Shown here: positions 22,481 to 36,592 of the stretch, piece by piece | Numbering within the stretch: position 1 is the stretch's first letter | Layout of the letters: every line of letters starts with the position of its first letter | Source: Membranipora membranacea | Taxonomy: Eukaryota; Bryozoa; Gymnolaemata; Cheilostomatida; Membraniporidae | Direction: 5' to 3' | Assembly: GCA_914767715.1 (NCBI GenBank) | Contig: OU612066.1 | Span: forward strand, 12,965,001 to 13,029,000 | DNA: 64,000 nt | The notes under the pieces: model-generated | Seen by the model: the letters and a program-made list of their open reading frames with translations, nothing else | Told to the model about the DNA's origin: nothing | Database searches by the model: none | Program-made: the position numbers and the translations under genes

Positions 22481-25400
22481 ATGGTGTTCACCGCACATTC
22501 AGGTAGGTTTTTAGCGATCTATTTTGTGAATTGTATATTGTGTGCCAACAAATAATACTGAATTCAGATCCGCATATGCCCTACTGTAACCACTGTAATT
22601 CATCTAAGATTAGCAATGTTGTGTTAGGTTTATCTTGGATAATAATTTGCATGTGTTTACATTGTCTGGGATAACGGTTTGACATTGTACACGGTTCAAT
22701 GCTAGATATAGGTCAAGCTTATTGATTAGTCCCAAATAATCCCAGTTATCATATTAACATAGTACCTTGTTAAACCCATGCATGGCAACGTTGGAATTAA
22801 CTGCCAGACTTTCTAGTTGCAGCCCCCCCCCCCCCCCAAATTAGGCCAGAAGCAGCTATAGCATAAGTTGTTATGGCACAGACAATATTTGATGGCAGGA
22901 TACTGATCAGGTTTTATACTTCATTGGTGTATGTTCTGCAAAATTCACCGGGTGTACCCAGTTGTAATGGTCATTTTTAGAAATTAAAAGGTGTTTTGTT
23001 TTTTGCATTATATGTGTGGGGACATAATTCCTACTAATGAACAACTCATACGCAAAACGCTCTGATCTTCACGAAGTTCAGGTTGAAGTTGCATCGTATG
23101 ATTTTGTTGACAAGACAATTGATTCACCAAGTAAACTTGCAGAAGTCTGCTCGTATAAGACCAGCACAAATTGAAAATTTTGATTGATTTATATCCAACT
23201 TCTTATGAGACTAATTTGACATTGCATGGTCTTAACACCACTGTCTTGGGGTAATTACAAACAACATTTATGATGTTTCAATTGCCTCGTATGTCATTTT
23301 TCGACTGGAAACCTTTTGCATAACAGTGAGCAAAGAGTTCAATGAGTGCCTCACTTTTCAGAACGAAACTCAACTGTCAGAGTCTGAAATCAATCACTTC
23401 TAAAGATGGTTCACAAATACTGACTATCTGAGAGCTTGGTGTCATTTGTTTGTTGGAACATAAAGAAGTTCTGACACAAGATTTTAATGTGACTTTGCAA
23501 CGCCAACTTACCGTGGCCCAGAAAGCCGGATAAAACTAAACTTATCTGCTTTGAATTTAATGTAAAAAGGCCTGAATTGAATTAAACATTTCATTGAATT
23601 TAATCAAACTTCTCTGCATCAAACTTTTCTGTTCTGCATCAAAATTTTCTGTTCTGCATCAAACTTTTCTACTCCGCATCAAACTTTTCTAGGCTACTCT
23701 GAATCAAACTTTTCTACTTTGAACCTAACTTTTCCGCTCCATTGATATCAACCACCCTATATTATATATTGCTGTATGAAGGTCCTCAGTCTACCAATAG
23801 TTCATAGTCAATAGGCTTTCATTTCAATTCATCATTGATGATTTGCAATAGAACTACATGGCAGTCTTTATCAAGGCCACAGTCACACAGCATGGACAAT
23901 ACGTTTCTCCCAAACATTTCGAACAGCTATATCAGAAATCTCTATTTAAACTGGTTTATACAGGGAGACCCTCTGTTTGCTTTTCTAGACAGATTATTAT
24001 TTCTTCATGTATGTTGGGTTCTAAACCCGGCCAGCACATAAATGTTAAAAGTGTATCATCATAGAAATTGTTGATTGCCTCAACAGACAGAAAGTCTTAT
24101 TCTCTTCGAACCCATCCTTTCACAAATTTCGTTAGGCTATACGCTGAAGCTAAGCTATTATCATGTATGAGTTTGAGTATGTATGAGTCAGATTGCTAAC
24201 AAAAATGTATAACATTCTGCTGATGCAAAGCAATAAAACCTCATAGAAAACGAAGAGCTGGCATCTGACCAGATTCAATTCTATTTCATGACACCTGCTC
24301 TTACTAAAATAATTACCCTAGAAGAGGCTGGCCCTTGCAAAAACCTCCGCACCACTTGGAATACTATTATTACATCTATATGTATTACCTAGGTAAAAAC
24401 TCCCAGTAAATTTCCCTAATGTCTTGGGATGTTTTCTTGAACTGCAATTTTAGCCTGTCCATATTATCAAAGTAGTAGTATTATCTCCTGTGTGGTTATG
24501 TAGCAACCCACTGGTGTGAATTGTCATGTTTGTATCAGTATCAATTAAAAGTTTGATAAATTGTTTGAAATTGTGGTATTAGGTCAGACTCGTGCTAACA
24601 GAATTAATTAGGTTTTCGGGTGAAGATCGTGGCCAGCAAAACCATAAGCCCATTTATTTGTAGTGACCTCACTTAGATTGCTGCAGAATTCTTATTGTCA
24701 AGCTAGCAGAAAACAATGTCCATACATTGCTTCATTTTTTTTAAATGTTATATTGGTTATTATAAAAATTTCATGGAAATCGATTATTGGTAATGAGTGG
24801 AAGAATAAATTTTATGAGTTTACCATTAGTAAGATAGCAATGAAAATTCCCTTTTTGTATAGTATAAGAAAGATTTGTGGCTGAGGCCAGTCAGTCTAGG
24901 GCTGGTGATAAGCTGTTGCCCTTAGTATAGTAAAGGTCGCTATTTAAGTTTGTTCCCAAAAACTAGGCTTGTTTCCTGACTAACGAAACAAGTATGATAA
25001 AAGTAGTGGTTAGGCCCACAAATGAAATTGAAGTTTCATCGTGACTGCATACGACAAAAGGTCCCACTTGTAAGGATTTTCCATTTGCTGTCAAAGCTAT
25101 TTGGGAATTCAACAAATATTTATAAATGTATTGATTTCTTATACCTGTGTATTATTGAAATTCCCTGATTAAAAACTGTAGTTTATAAAGCTGAGGATAA
25201 GAGCCTGTATGGTACCAAATCCTGCATGTATGGTATAAAATATTTGTACTGGGAACGCCCAAATATAGCTGGTTACTCATCTTTCATCTTCCTTCTAACA
25301 AAATGTGCACCGAAATATTCTGTGAGGCAAATTTCTAGATTGAGGACCTGCATACAGTAACACATTGTACACAGGGTGGTTGATATCAATGAAGCGGAAA

Positions 25401-28400
25401 AGTTTGATTCAGAGTAGAAAAGTTTGATGCAGCAGAACAAAAAGTTTGATGCAGAGTATAAAAGTTTGATGCAGAACAGAAAAGTTTGATGCAGAACAGA
25501 AAAGTTTGATGCAGAACAGAAAAGTTTGATGCAGAACAGAAAAGTTTAATTCAGAGTAGAAAAGTTTGATTAAGCGGAGAAAAGTTTGATGCAGAAAAGT
25601 TTAACGCAGAAAAAATTGATTAAATTCACTGGAATGTTTAATTCAATTCACTTTTTTAAATTAAATTCACAGCAGATAAGTTTAATTTTATCCGGCTTTC
25701 TGGGCTACGGTACCAACTGATTGATAAAAGCGATAGATATTAAAACTGTTTTTATATCTATGATAAAGGCACATTTTTTCAACTTAGATATGTCAGCGTC
25801 GCATCTTTTCCTAACATGCAAATGACATGATATGGGAATATGCGGTAGCGCTGTCTCAGACAACCACCTCATGCAATGATAAAGCATATACTATGTTGAA
25901 CCCAGGACTATAGTCTTGACTTCTACCAACTGCATCATACTCTTCCAACTAATCACAATAGATCACAATAGATAGTGTGAATATTTGGGATATGCAGTAG
26001 TGCTGCCGCTGACCTGTTCAACTGGGTAAACACTTTTTTCCTTCATCAAATTTGTCTCATGCTATCACTCACACGTCTTACTACTAGGCTGCTTTTTGTC
26101 TTGTTCTCGTGGAGATGTCGTGCTGACGCTGACCACCTTTAGACATGACATGCGATAGAATATCTTGTGAAGATCATACATATAGTCGTGTTTTCCGCTG
26201 ACCATATTTTATGGATTCAACACGTTGTTTCACACTAGAAACACCTTTCATTGAGTACTTAACATTTCACTTACTATATGCAATTTTGAGAACATTTGCG
26301 GATTATGCTGCCACAAGACAGTAGTCTTAGACCACACAATATCACACTAGTCTCATAAAGGTCTGACAATATACTATTTGAATTTTATTTTATTTTGTGC
26401 TGATCTAACACAAGCAGACTTCTACAAGTTCACTTGGTAAATCAATTGGCAAGTAAACAAAATCCCCACAATGCAATTTCAACCCAGAACTCCCTGAAGA
26501 TCAGAACGTTTTGCATATGAGTTAGTTTATTCGTTATGTCCCCACACATATGATGTTAAAACAAAACACATTTTAATTTCCAAATATGACCACTTCAACT
26601 GGGTACACCCGGTGAATTTTACAAAACAAACACCAATGAAGTTTCAAACGTGATCAGTATCCTGCCATCAAAATTTGTCCGTGCCATTATTTTATAGAGC
26701 AGTTATTGCGAGGCTGCTTTTGGCCTAAATGACTTACTATTTCATCAAAAATGTCATAAAACCTTTATCAGTTTATGATGGCATTGTTAGAACTGACAAT
26801 ATGTTACAAGCATTGCTGAAGCCCTGTGTCTTCCAATACATAGCAGCACTGATGCCGATTAGATCAAGTTTTTTTCAATTTGCCTGCATCTGGAGTTGCT
26901 TCTATTCTACTGGTGGCCTGACGCTGATATTTTGAAGGGTGAGAAAATACTCTAAACAATAAACTGCAGACAAATGGTTCATACTTGATCTAGATGCGCT
27001 TGACTACTACAATAATTTTCTTAAAATTACCTGAGTTATTCAACCACTAAAGGTTTTTTCTGTTTCCAGGTAACGGTTATTTGAAGGGCAACCAGGGTTT
27101 CAAACAACTTCTCATTGATTAATAGCAAATTGCACCTAATTTGTTAATGACGATTGATGTAACTGAAAAGATGTCTTTTTGGTTGATGGTATAGTTACAT
27201 CCTTGTGTCTGATAATGTCCTGTATTTTGTGCTGCGTGTAATGATTCAGTGTTGTGTCTCGATGGTGAGTTATATTGGGAGAATTCTTATGAGTTGGATA
27301 GTGTGAGATGTTAATAAGGAAAGAGTGAGCTGATAGAATTGCTACTTTTATTCTCGATCCCAATATCACAACTGACAATAGTTAGGGGAACATTACATTA
27401 TATATTATACTCATTAGTGATGCACAGCATTAAAAGGAAACATTATAACATACCAGGGAGATTAATTGCTCATTATTTTTAACTGACACAATCTACTTAT
27501 AAATCAATCATTAGGGTGGACATTCCTCTGGTAATGAAACCTTAATTAAAATGTCAATATCCAGATATAACACGATTATTCAGCCAGAATTCTTGTGAAA
27601 CATTTCATCCATCAGGTACTCAAACTCAGCTAAAATAGAAAACCATAGAGCAGTTTCCTGTTCCTGTTATTAATTAGCCTGTGCTCTATCATCATTACAG
27701 CAATGTCTTGCAACCTTCCCTAAACTTAAGTGTTACCGAGCTAAGAGTCAGCAACTACTTTGAGTTTGCATCGCGCAATGCACAAAGCTGATGCTGCCTA
27801 TCACATTATTCACTACCCATTAAGGCATTGCTTCGAAACCTTGGTTGCCCTTTTTAATGAGAAAAAGGTGATGGGCCATTACACATAACTGTTCAGTTTA
27901 TCACCATGACTTTGTGACATAAATCATAATGTTATTTTATGTGAAGGAGAGGGGAGCTATCATTCATAATTTGCAGGCACAAACTGTTTCGAGCACCCAT
28001 TCTTCAGAATGACACTTAGCTGAACCTTGCGATTTTAATCAACATTTTATTTTTAAAAAACCACATACAGCTGAACGATAACATTCTGTTAAAATTGCTT
28101 TCCTCAGTAGTTCAATCAGCCCTTTACCGGCCAAAAATCTTTAGTCTCTACTGATATGGAACGGTCGCTGGGGACCCTATCTCTTTACTGTTCCCAAATC
28201 AAGAAGTTAAATTACATTTACTGATTATACTATTACACACTATACCTATCAATGCTTAAATCATATTTAGTTTAAATAGTTTAAACTACCGCTGTCACTC
28301 AGGCAAATTCCATTGAATTCCGTATAGCTCCAAGATAACTAATTGAGGTTTATATCTCAGAATTGCACAAACTGATTTTCAAAATCTGGGTATGAAGTCA

Positions 28401-31400
28401 TTGTACTACTGATGACGCCATTATTTTAAACTGAGCTCACCAAAACCCCAACACAATGACTATTCAGTTTATAGTTAAATCATTGTTCTGTTATAGAAAG
28501 ATAGCTGCACATTCAGAGAGCTGTACCAAGGACAGGTGGCGCGTATAACAAAACAGTAATCGCCACCAATCTCAGATTTAATCACTATATTGAAATTCCC
28601 ATGTATATTTTGCAGCTTCGTACAGATATACAGTTCTCCTCTTCACCTGTCTGCTGACTTTTGGGACCTACTTCTGTACTGATATGCCCAGTGTTCTTCA
28701 AACACATTTCACTTGTGTGAGTGTCTAATATCTTAACTAAGGTATTGAAACTTGTTGTTTGATTCTGTGTGTTTGTAACAGAGATTAATTTTAAATAATC
28801 TGAGCAATCTATCATCATATACAGTCGATCTAAATGAGGCCAACATTTATGAAAATCTGATTGATATTTTTCAGAATTTGACATGTTCAGACAATGATAA
28901 CGCTACGACTTATAGTACAGCAGCAGCCACCACTGCAATGTCCAACACAAACAACAGCACTATGTGTGGGGGAGATTGTCTAGGCATGTCAGACAGTCAG
29001 TATAATCTTCTCTATGCCATATATGCCTGGCCAAATGCTGTTTTTGTCATCGGTGCAGGCATACTTATTGATAAGCTAGGCATCAGGGGTAAGGCTTAAG
29101 GCTTAAATATTGAGCATGTCTTCTGCATTATGTTTTTTGCTGTTGCAGCCGATCATCACAACTAATCAAATCTAATATGCTATATGACCTTATTTAATGA
29201 AAACAATTAAAGTTGCTGAATGCTGATATTATCTGACAATGTCTTGGTATTCCACATAATATTCAGCTCGTTTCTTACCTGTGTAAAGCTACTTGTATGG
29301 AATTCAGATTGTAAATATTCATCTCAGGCCGCAGTAAATGAGCAATCAGGGCTTTCGACAGTAAGGTTGATCACTGAAAATAAAGGCTATCTCTATTTGA
29401 ATTCTACAATTGCATCTCTCCAGTATTACCATTTTTTCAACCTTTAATGCCTTACCCATGTCCATTTGCTCAACAACAAACACAACACAAACATATACAT
29501 AAATACTGATAATAATACAAATGTGGTTATGATTAAAACACGCATTACGCAAGTACTTTCTATATTTGGTCTGAATAATGTTTTTTCCTTTTTGTAATTT
29601 TGTTTTTGGCACTGTTCAAACAACATTTTGATTAGAAATGATTTACATTCTAAGCTAGTTATTCTGAATCCTGCTAATACAAAATTCCTGTGAATTCAGA
29701 CACCTGAAAGTGGTCCCAGCTCTGCCAATAGTTTTTACAGGCTGTTCATTCGAAGTTGTAGTTCTGCAATTCAGAGTTATCTTCTCAGACCAAGGAAGAA
29801 AGTAACTCCATATTCAGTTGGTTGTTTGTGACAAAGCAGACAATATGAGTGATCATGATCTGGATTAAGCACTCATAAACAAAGATGCCAACCGCGCTTT
29901 TCACTGTTCACTCAGTCATCAGTGTTTTATTCTATTACCACTTGCATAGCATGATGCCACGATTGAAATGTTTCTCTATATTGAAAAGAAAGTCTATTTC
30001 TCAAATTTCTGGAATTCGTTGAAAATTTCCGCGAGCTAGCATTTTTATAATTGGAACAATTCTTGATTGGAAACAATTTCTTGGGTCCCCTGGAGTCTGA
30101 ATTGAGTGTCATACACTATGAGGGGCGAAGATGCAGTCGTAGAATTCATATTGTACAAAACATTGTCCTCTATGATAAATTTAGCGGACAAATTCAGAAA
30201 TAAAGAACAAATTGCTGAATTATTTTATCTTTGTAGTTGGACTGCTTTTATTCTCCTCCCTGTGCTTGATTGGTTCTATATTATTGGCTGTCGGTGCTCT
30301 GTTCCAAGGATCAGCAGCTCTTTTACCAGTGATGTTATTAGGACGTCTTCTGTTTGGGTGTGGTAACGGCTCACTCTCAAGTAAGTGTTTGCATGGTAAT
30401 AAATTACTGCCGAGAAAACACTTTAGAATTCAATTATTTTCTATAGGAATGATTATTAAAGACTACCCAAAGACCAAAGGATGTTTTAGCCAGGCAGTTA
30501 CTTATGATAATGTTGTGATGGACTTGCATGGTGAGAAAATTCAATTCTCTACTTGACATGAATTATTGATGGAAAGAGTGCCTTCCATCAGGGAAGGTAA
30601 CTCTCATTCTCCGCATTATGATGTCACAGTCTCCAGGGAGTGCTTGTTTCTTGTATTGCACATCCGGGTGACTGTGACATCATAATGCAGAGAATGAGAA
30701 TTACCTATCATAAGTAACTGCCTGGCTTCAACATGCTTTGGTCGGTAGTCTTCATGCTTAGCTTCATTGCAAGGCCTATTGTATTTTTGTTTTCCAAATA
30801 AAAACCAGTGTGACGCTGTAAGAAGGCCAGTAGATAGTCTCCAAACTATCTTTTATTTATCTTGAAATGACTTCATTGTTGTTGATTCCAGTTGCCCAGA
30901 AGAAGCTGATGGCATTTTGGTTCAAGGACAAAGAACTAGCCTTAGCCTTTAGCCTGACATTGTCAGTCTCAAGGCTGGGGAGTATGCTCAACTTCTTGCT
31001 CACTGAGACCTTCACAGATACTTTTGGGCTAAAGTCGACGCTATGGGGAAGTGAGTTTTGTCACTCTAGCACTGCCTCATTTTATGTGGCATATCATTCT
31101 TTTATGTATTGACTCGAAAGCCCCCGGACCTTTATCCAATTTGATATTAGAATAATACACACATACACTTTAGTTCATAAGTTGACATCGCACAACCTGC
31201 CTGAACCATGTTTTTTTAAGGTATCATCCTCGTTGGGACCGGGTTTATTGCAGCAATCTTTTTATCAATACTTGATAAAGCTGGGACTGAACAGCTTGGA
31301 CAATCTGATTCCATCAAAGAACAATCGAAAGGAATGGTAAGTCTCCGCGTATCCGAATGTCCATCGTGGAAATCACAAATCAATATCACCACCACATCCT

Positions 31401-34400
31401 GCTACTCTTCAATTTAATTTTCTTCATCCTTTTGTTTTGTCTACAGATTTTTAGTAGTGTTATTAAAACATTATTTATGAACCAAATTTAACTTTGTAAA
31501 GTAATACTATACTTTGCGCATCGTTTCAATGATTTCTACCCAAATGATTTTAACTTGCACAGGGACTGAGAGATATCAAAGATTTCACTTTGAGCTTCTG
31601 GCTTCTTAGTCTCACTATTGTATTCTGCTATAGCGGAGTGTTCCCATTCGTCGCAGACGCCAGGTTAGTAAATTTACCTGAGTTCTTAAGTGAAACAACA
31701 GTTTAGCCTACATATTATTTGATTAAATATCAGTAACCTTTAATTAATGATAAAAATCCAATAAACTTATGCTTAAATATCATCAAATTAATGATTGAAT
31801 ATTGATAATTAAATACTAATTATTAATAATTAATAATTAATTTATTAATGATTATTGATTAATATTTATATTAATTAATTTTGGTTAAAAATTATTGATG
31901 ACTATTATTAATGATTAATATATTATTGATATACAAGATGAATATTAATATTAATTAATGATCAAATTACAATATTTAATGTCATCTAAAATTAACTATT
32001 TATTTTAGTTGGTCAAAGCCCTGAATATATTACTGTTATTTTTATAAAAGATGAACACAGGTACCCTTTAAAGTGACAGTGCCATTAGAAAAGTGGATTT
32101 ATACCCAGTAAATCAAATATTGTGAGTTTATAGGGCAAATAAAAATAATAAAAAAATGAAAATTGTCGAAAATAGCATTTTAATTTAAAAAAAATATTTT
32201 AGCAAAGATCATAGTGAATCATAGTGGTCAGGGGGAGGCAATTAATCATTATGATCCACTATGATCCCAATTTTCAGACTTTGCAGCAGTTTTACTGCAA
32301 CTAGGATCACAGGCTGTTTTATTTCATATGCCCCAATGACTTTTCAGCCTGAGATCTGTAAAACCATACCAAACATGGCCTAGTAGGACTGTCACTTGAA
32401 GAGACGGAATATTTAATTTTCGATCCTTCAAACTATTCAAACACATCTGTTGTCACTGTTTTTAACTCTCTGCCAGGATTTATTAGATCATCAAATACTC
32501 TATATCAACTTTTAAAAGACAACATATCATTTATCTCTCCAAATTACTATTAGCTTAATTCACATATCTTTACGAATTTCTTTTTTTCCTTTTTTCTCTT
32601 TGCACATAACGAAAAGCATTTTTTTTCTTAAAGATGATTGTGATGCCAATAAAAGTATTAAAAGAAAACCTATCATTAAAGTTACTATATAAACTTTAAG
32701 TCTTTAGATTCCAATAGTAGATAGTTATATCCAACTGAATATATAGTACCTAAAGTCAAGTCAAAGAACAGTTTCCATCGATTTATCAGGTGTCTTGTAT
32801 TTTGCAGTAAATTCATCAGTACAAAGTACCAGTTCTCAAATGATAAGACACCTTCATACATAGCCGGAGCAGTGTATGATTGTGGTATGCTGTTGCCTCC
32901 ATTCCTTGGCGGTGTTATTGTAAGTAAATGCATATTTAAATATTTATCATGATTGCCCAACAAGTGATGATTGTCCATATATATATCTTTTGTAATCATG
33001 TTCTTAATGGTGCCTCTGAACAAATTATGTCATAAAGCTGGAAAAATCTCTAGTTACATAAATACAAATACTTTAATATGAAATTTTATTCTACAGGATA
33101 TTGTTGGGAAAAGAGGCTATCTTATATTACTTAGTGCCATGTTGACTATTCCAGTTTTCGTTATATTGGCATTCACATCATTGTATCCACTTATCGCTAC
33201 TCTTGGGTTGGGATTTACGTACTCTCTTGCTGCTGTAAGTATGACCGATGAACTAAACCTCCAGGAAGAACAACTCATAGTTAAGCTGGCTGCTGATTGG
33301 CTAATTCCGAAAAATTGAAAAATGATGTGCATGCATAAATAATGGTCACTCGAAATTAGAGAGTGATCAGTAAAAAATGAAATTGCAATCACTAGGAGTA
33401 ATTGTTTATGATGAAACATGGTTATGAGGGATAACAGGACTCATACCTTCAACTACCTGTCCAACATTCCATGATTTAGAGTCAGATGACACATTCCTCA
33501 GCATATCTTGCTTGTATATGCTGATTTTAATGAGTTTTTCATCATTTTACAATCAAAATGTGAAAGTTCAATGTATCTACCTGCAAGGTATATGTTCTTT
33601 GCAATATAGCCCATAGCCACATGTTTTTAGATTGATCAATTATGGGTTCTGCATAGAGATTCCAGGATTTATAGAGTGAAAAATTAACATTTTAATGACT
33701 CTTCTCTGCATTATTTTTGAGGTTTAAGCATTGTATATCTGCAAAGGATGGCACATCAACTGTCAATGAGCATCTTCTCTATAGTTCCATGTCTCAGTTA
33801 AGTGAAATAAACCATCAGTTATGAGAATATTTGGTGTCAACACCATGGCCATCAAGCCTCATCACTAAGCATATTCACAGAATTGCGGTTATTTTCTAGT
33901 GAGTCAGTGTATTCAGTGTAACCCACCCCTAATTGCTACAAAAGAACTTGGGCTATCATGGAGTTATGTTTCCAATTTAGTGTGTTTTTGAGAGGACAAC
34001 TCTGAACCAACTGCACACACCTCAATTGGTCATGTGACTGCAGTTGTTCTTCCTGGAGGTTTAGTTCATTGGTATGACGTTGTAGAGATTTTGTGAGAGC
34101 CATTTTAATATTCCGAATAAAAACATTGGCTAACGGTTTATAGCATGTTTCACTAACAGAGATGTACTTTTATATTATGAAGCGGTTTATACTTTTTTTT
34201 TATATATTATTGGTACCTTCCTCATCTCAACAACAAGAAAATATTAGGTCAGAACTATGGAGGTATGTTTGAGAGCTTATTTTTGTTTGTGTTTCAAGAT
34301 TTTAACTGGTATCACTATTGAAGTAGCATTCACCCATGGCACCACTAAATATGAATCATCTTGCAATTTGCCTTCACAGGTAGGCAACATACTCAACAAT

Positions 34401-36592
34401 GATGAATCAAGGTGTAAGCTCTGGTTCTGCCAAACAGGGCAGTCAGCAGCCCTTAAACCACAATGATTGCAAATAAACTGAATCACTTTGGGAGGCTTTG
34501 CTTTGTTTATGATCTCATAGAAAATGCTTAATTTGTTTGTATTGTAGATTCTTTTGTAACATTGCTTTTGTAGATTCTTTTGAATTCGAGAAGACTGTTT
34601 ATGCATTTGGAGAAAAAAACAAAAAATAACTGCTTTCATTTACAGAACAAATACTGTTATACATTTACGATTCCCAATAATATATCTATTTTGAGAGTAT
34701 AATCACTTGGCCCGTCATCTTGGGTATTCTAGTTACTGAAAAAAAATGGTGGAAGAGAGTTTGCAATTGAAGACTTAAAATTTTTCTAATTTTATATTAA
34801 TTTTAAATGTGCAAATTTAAAAGGAGTACATCATTAAGCATCAAATATCAAGATCAGACTGCTACTTGAACGATTTTGCTTTCTGTGTGCAATTATTGCG
34901 TATTCGTGAAAACGGCCTAACAGCTGTTTTGCTATATTGACACGAAACTTATGTAAAATATTGACATCGGCGACATTGGCTAGCTACTGTTAACAAGAGA
35001 TACTGTTTTGAGTTTTCCAATTTCAGTGTATTGGGGTATCTTTTCTTAATCTGAGGTTTACTAATTGTATTGCAATACTAAACATTTTTAATTTGGTGTC
35101 TTGGTTATTGACTGTGTATATTTTCTATTCAGGCATCGACTTGGGCGTCCATTCCACTGGTAGTGAAGGATTCTGTTGTCGGCACTGCTCTGGGTATAGC
35201 TTCTTCCATACAGATGATAGGGGTTGGTCTGTGCAACGTGAGCGTTGGTGCTATTCTAGGAGATGATAAAGGGTAAGAATATTCAAGGAATCTTTTCAGA
35301 ATCTTCCCACAAGTGTCTTATAAATTCATCTCAATGTTGGTGCATACTAAATGATGGATAAGGAACAAACCAAGTTATATATGTGAGAGGGATCACAATA
35401 GCAAACAAAAAATCATCAGAGAATTTGCTGAATGAATTGTTTTTTAATACAGCATATACGGTGAAATCTTTTTTATACTTCAGGGTATCACATGAGGAGA
35501 AGTTATTAAGATGGAAGTATGTCATGATACTCCTTTTGGGGATCACTCTTGCCTGTGTGCTGTGTGCATTTTTACTCAATCTCAATGATAAAAGAAAGGT
35601 TAGTCCAACATCTCTATATGTTCCATGAAGAACTCTTTGGGTTTGCTTCGCCGACTAAAGCACTCACTGGCTGTGCATCAAATGATCCATGAACTACATC
35701 AGCTGCTGTTTGACACTCGGAACCTGTGAAGTGTTTATTTCGTGTGTTTATGTGGTCTTTTGATTTGAATGTACCAATTTGTTATTTTAGGGAGGTGTCC
35801 GATACAATATGTTGTTGGGCGGACAACTACTAAATCATGGTCCTTAATGCAGACAAACCCAAATACTTCCAAATCCTAGCCTTCCTGATTCTAAATCAAT
35901 AATAATAATCATCTTTGATCGATATGTACCAAAGCGAAATAGTGTCAGCAGTAAGTTGCCTGCCTGGTACCTGTTCAATCATTTTATTGAATGACTGGCA
36001 GTTGCTGACCTCAACACTTTGCCAGAGATCCTCAACATGAACTGCCATGCCTAGGCAATTCAGCTCAAGATCAATTCAAGACACCTGCTAACACCATCTT
36101 CAAGGTGTAAAGGATCCATGCCAACTGAATCTGACTTTTAGATTAAAATATCCGCACTGTTCAGCAAGGGCAATCAATACTTTCAAGCTGGAAGTATTTT
36201 GAAGTGAAAAATATTTAATATTGTTTGCCACATCCAAAGTATTTTTATTTTTTGACGCTTACTCTTCTTTTATATGGAAACAATAGAATAAAGAGTGTTG
36301 AGTTAAACAACAAGCCAGCGAACAAAGCACAACTCAATGACAATATTGGTGCATGGACTAATTTTGCTTAACCAAATGCTGAGGAACTGACAATTTTGAT
36401 CCCATTTTGTTTCTCTCCTTGCAGAAAGGGATACTGAACATCAGCAGGTCAGAGAAGGAGGAGAGAGAGAAACAAGGAATGAGAGATCAGTACAAATCAT
36501 CTACATCATCAGTAGATAGTGAGACTGATGAACTACCTCTCACTGAGACCGACAGGCTACTACCTCACAGCAAGGCTGGGGCCATTAATTGA
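22481..36592 (+). CDS. MFSD1-like: MFSD1-like major facilitator transporter, gene B (12 exons)
   Basis: Exons: 22481-22502, 28616-28716, 28875-29088, 30237-30380, 30892-31050, 31221-31336, 31563-31663, 32808-32919, 33097-33234, 35133-35272, 35484-35598 and 36425-36592. All junctions are GT-AG and phase-consistent, giving 509 residues. Intron positions match gene A exactly except that A's last intron is absent. At that point B instead has nine extra residues (DELPLTETD) before RLLP. The MFS motif-A-like GILIDKLGIR is present. Loop 1 carries the sequons NLT, NAT and NNST. The tail has TETDRLL, an acidic dileucine signal, but lacks A's YRTI. The role is inferred to be a lysosomal transporter of the MFSD1 family. 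Intron 1 is 6.1 kb and hosts the foldback element at 23509-25712. Confidence 0.9.
23509..25712. mobile_element. Foldback-type DNA element with minisatellite in its inverted repeats
   Basis: The ends read taccgtggcccagaaagccg and the complement of taccgtagcccagaaagccg. Block 2 lacks the element: there 'gcaacgccaact' runs directly into 'gataaaagcc' near 59240. The flanks show a 6-bp direct repeat, ccaact (23503-23508 and 25713-25718). Inverted repeats span about 23509-23757 and 25375-25712 and end internally at gatatcaaccaccct and its complement. Within them a roughly 20-bp unit (ctgcatcaaacttttctgtt type) is repeated in both arms with different copy numbers. The 1.6-kb interior has no protein-coding signal. 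The superfamily is not assigned. Confidence 0.85.
27152..27632. other. Block-1-specific ~480-bp segment in MFSD1-B intron 1
   Basis: Block 2 (near 60770-60825) has about 60 bp of different sequence at this position. No inverted ends, target duplication or coding potential could be recognised, so I cannot tell whether this is an insertion here or a loss in block 2. Confidence 0.4.
30595..30706. repeat. 112-bp hairpin element (MITE-like), intron 4 of gene B
   Basis: Two arms of about 37 bp, aggtaactctcattct... and its near-perfect complement, flank a spacer of about 38 bp. It is present in both duplication blocks (also 63719-63830), so it predates the duplication. No target duplication is obvious. 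Confidence 0.65.
31735..31995. repeat. A/T-only low-complexity tract in gene B intron 7
   Basis: About 260 bp consist almost wholly of 'attaatgattaatatta' type words with tandem and palindromic character. This is simple or cryptic repeat sequence, with no coding content. Confidence 0.6.
34277..34639 (-). pseudogene. Open frame with zinc-ribbon-like cysteines, possible mobile-element fossil
   Basis: A 120-codon frame on the minus strand lies inside intron 9 of gene B. It contains the cysteine cluster ICNHCGL...CPVW and further cysteines near TCEGK. It has no evident splice partners and no recognised family. It could be a chance frame or a piece of a transposon protein. Confidence is low. Confidence 0.2.

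Larger units (their letters stand above)
512..30876 (+). repeat. Tandem segmental duplication, block 1
   Basis: From about 512 rightwards this sequence is collinear with 44725-64000 in the same orientation, with a few percent mismatch by eye. Alignment anchors include the LDLa exons (7906-9532 against 48178-50193), MFSD1 exon 9 (19389-19526 against 54163-54300) and MFSD1-B exon 3 (28875-29088 against 62005-62218). The right limit given is only the point matched at the window edge; the real block may be longer. Differences are mostly whole insertions or deletions: a hAT element, a LINE, a foldback element and a satellite array lie here but not in block 2. Confidence 0.93.
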
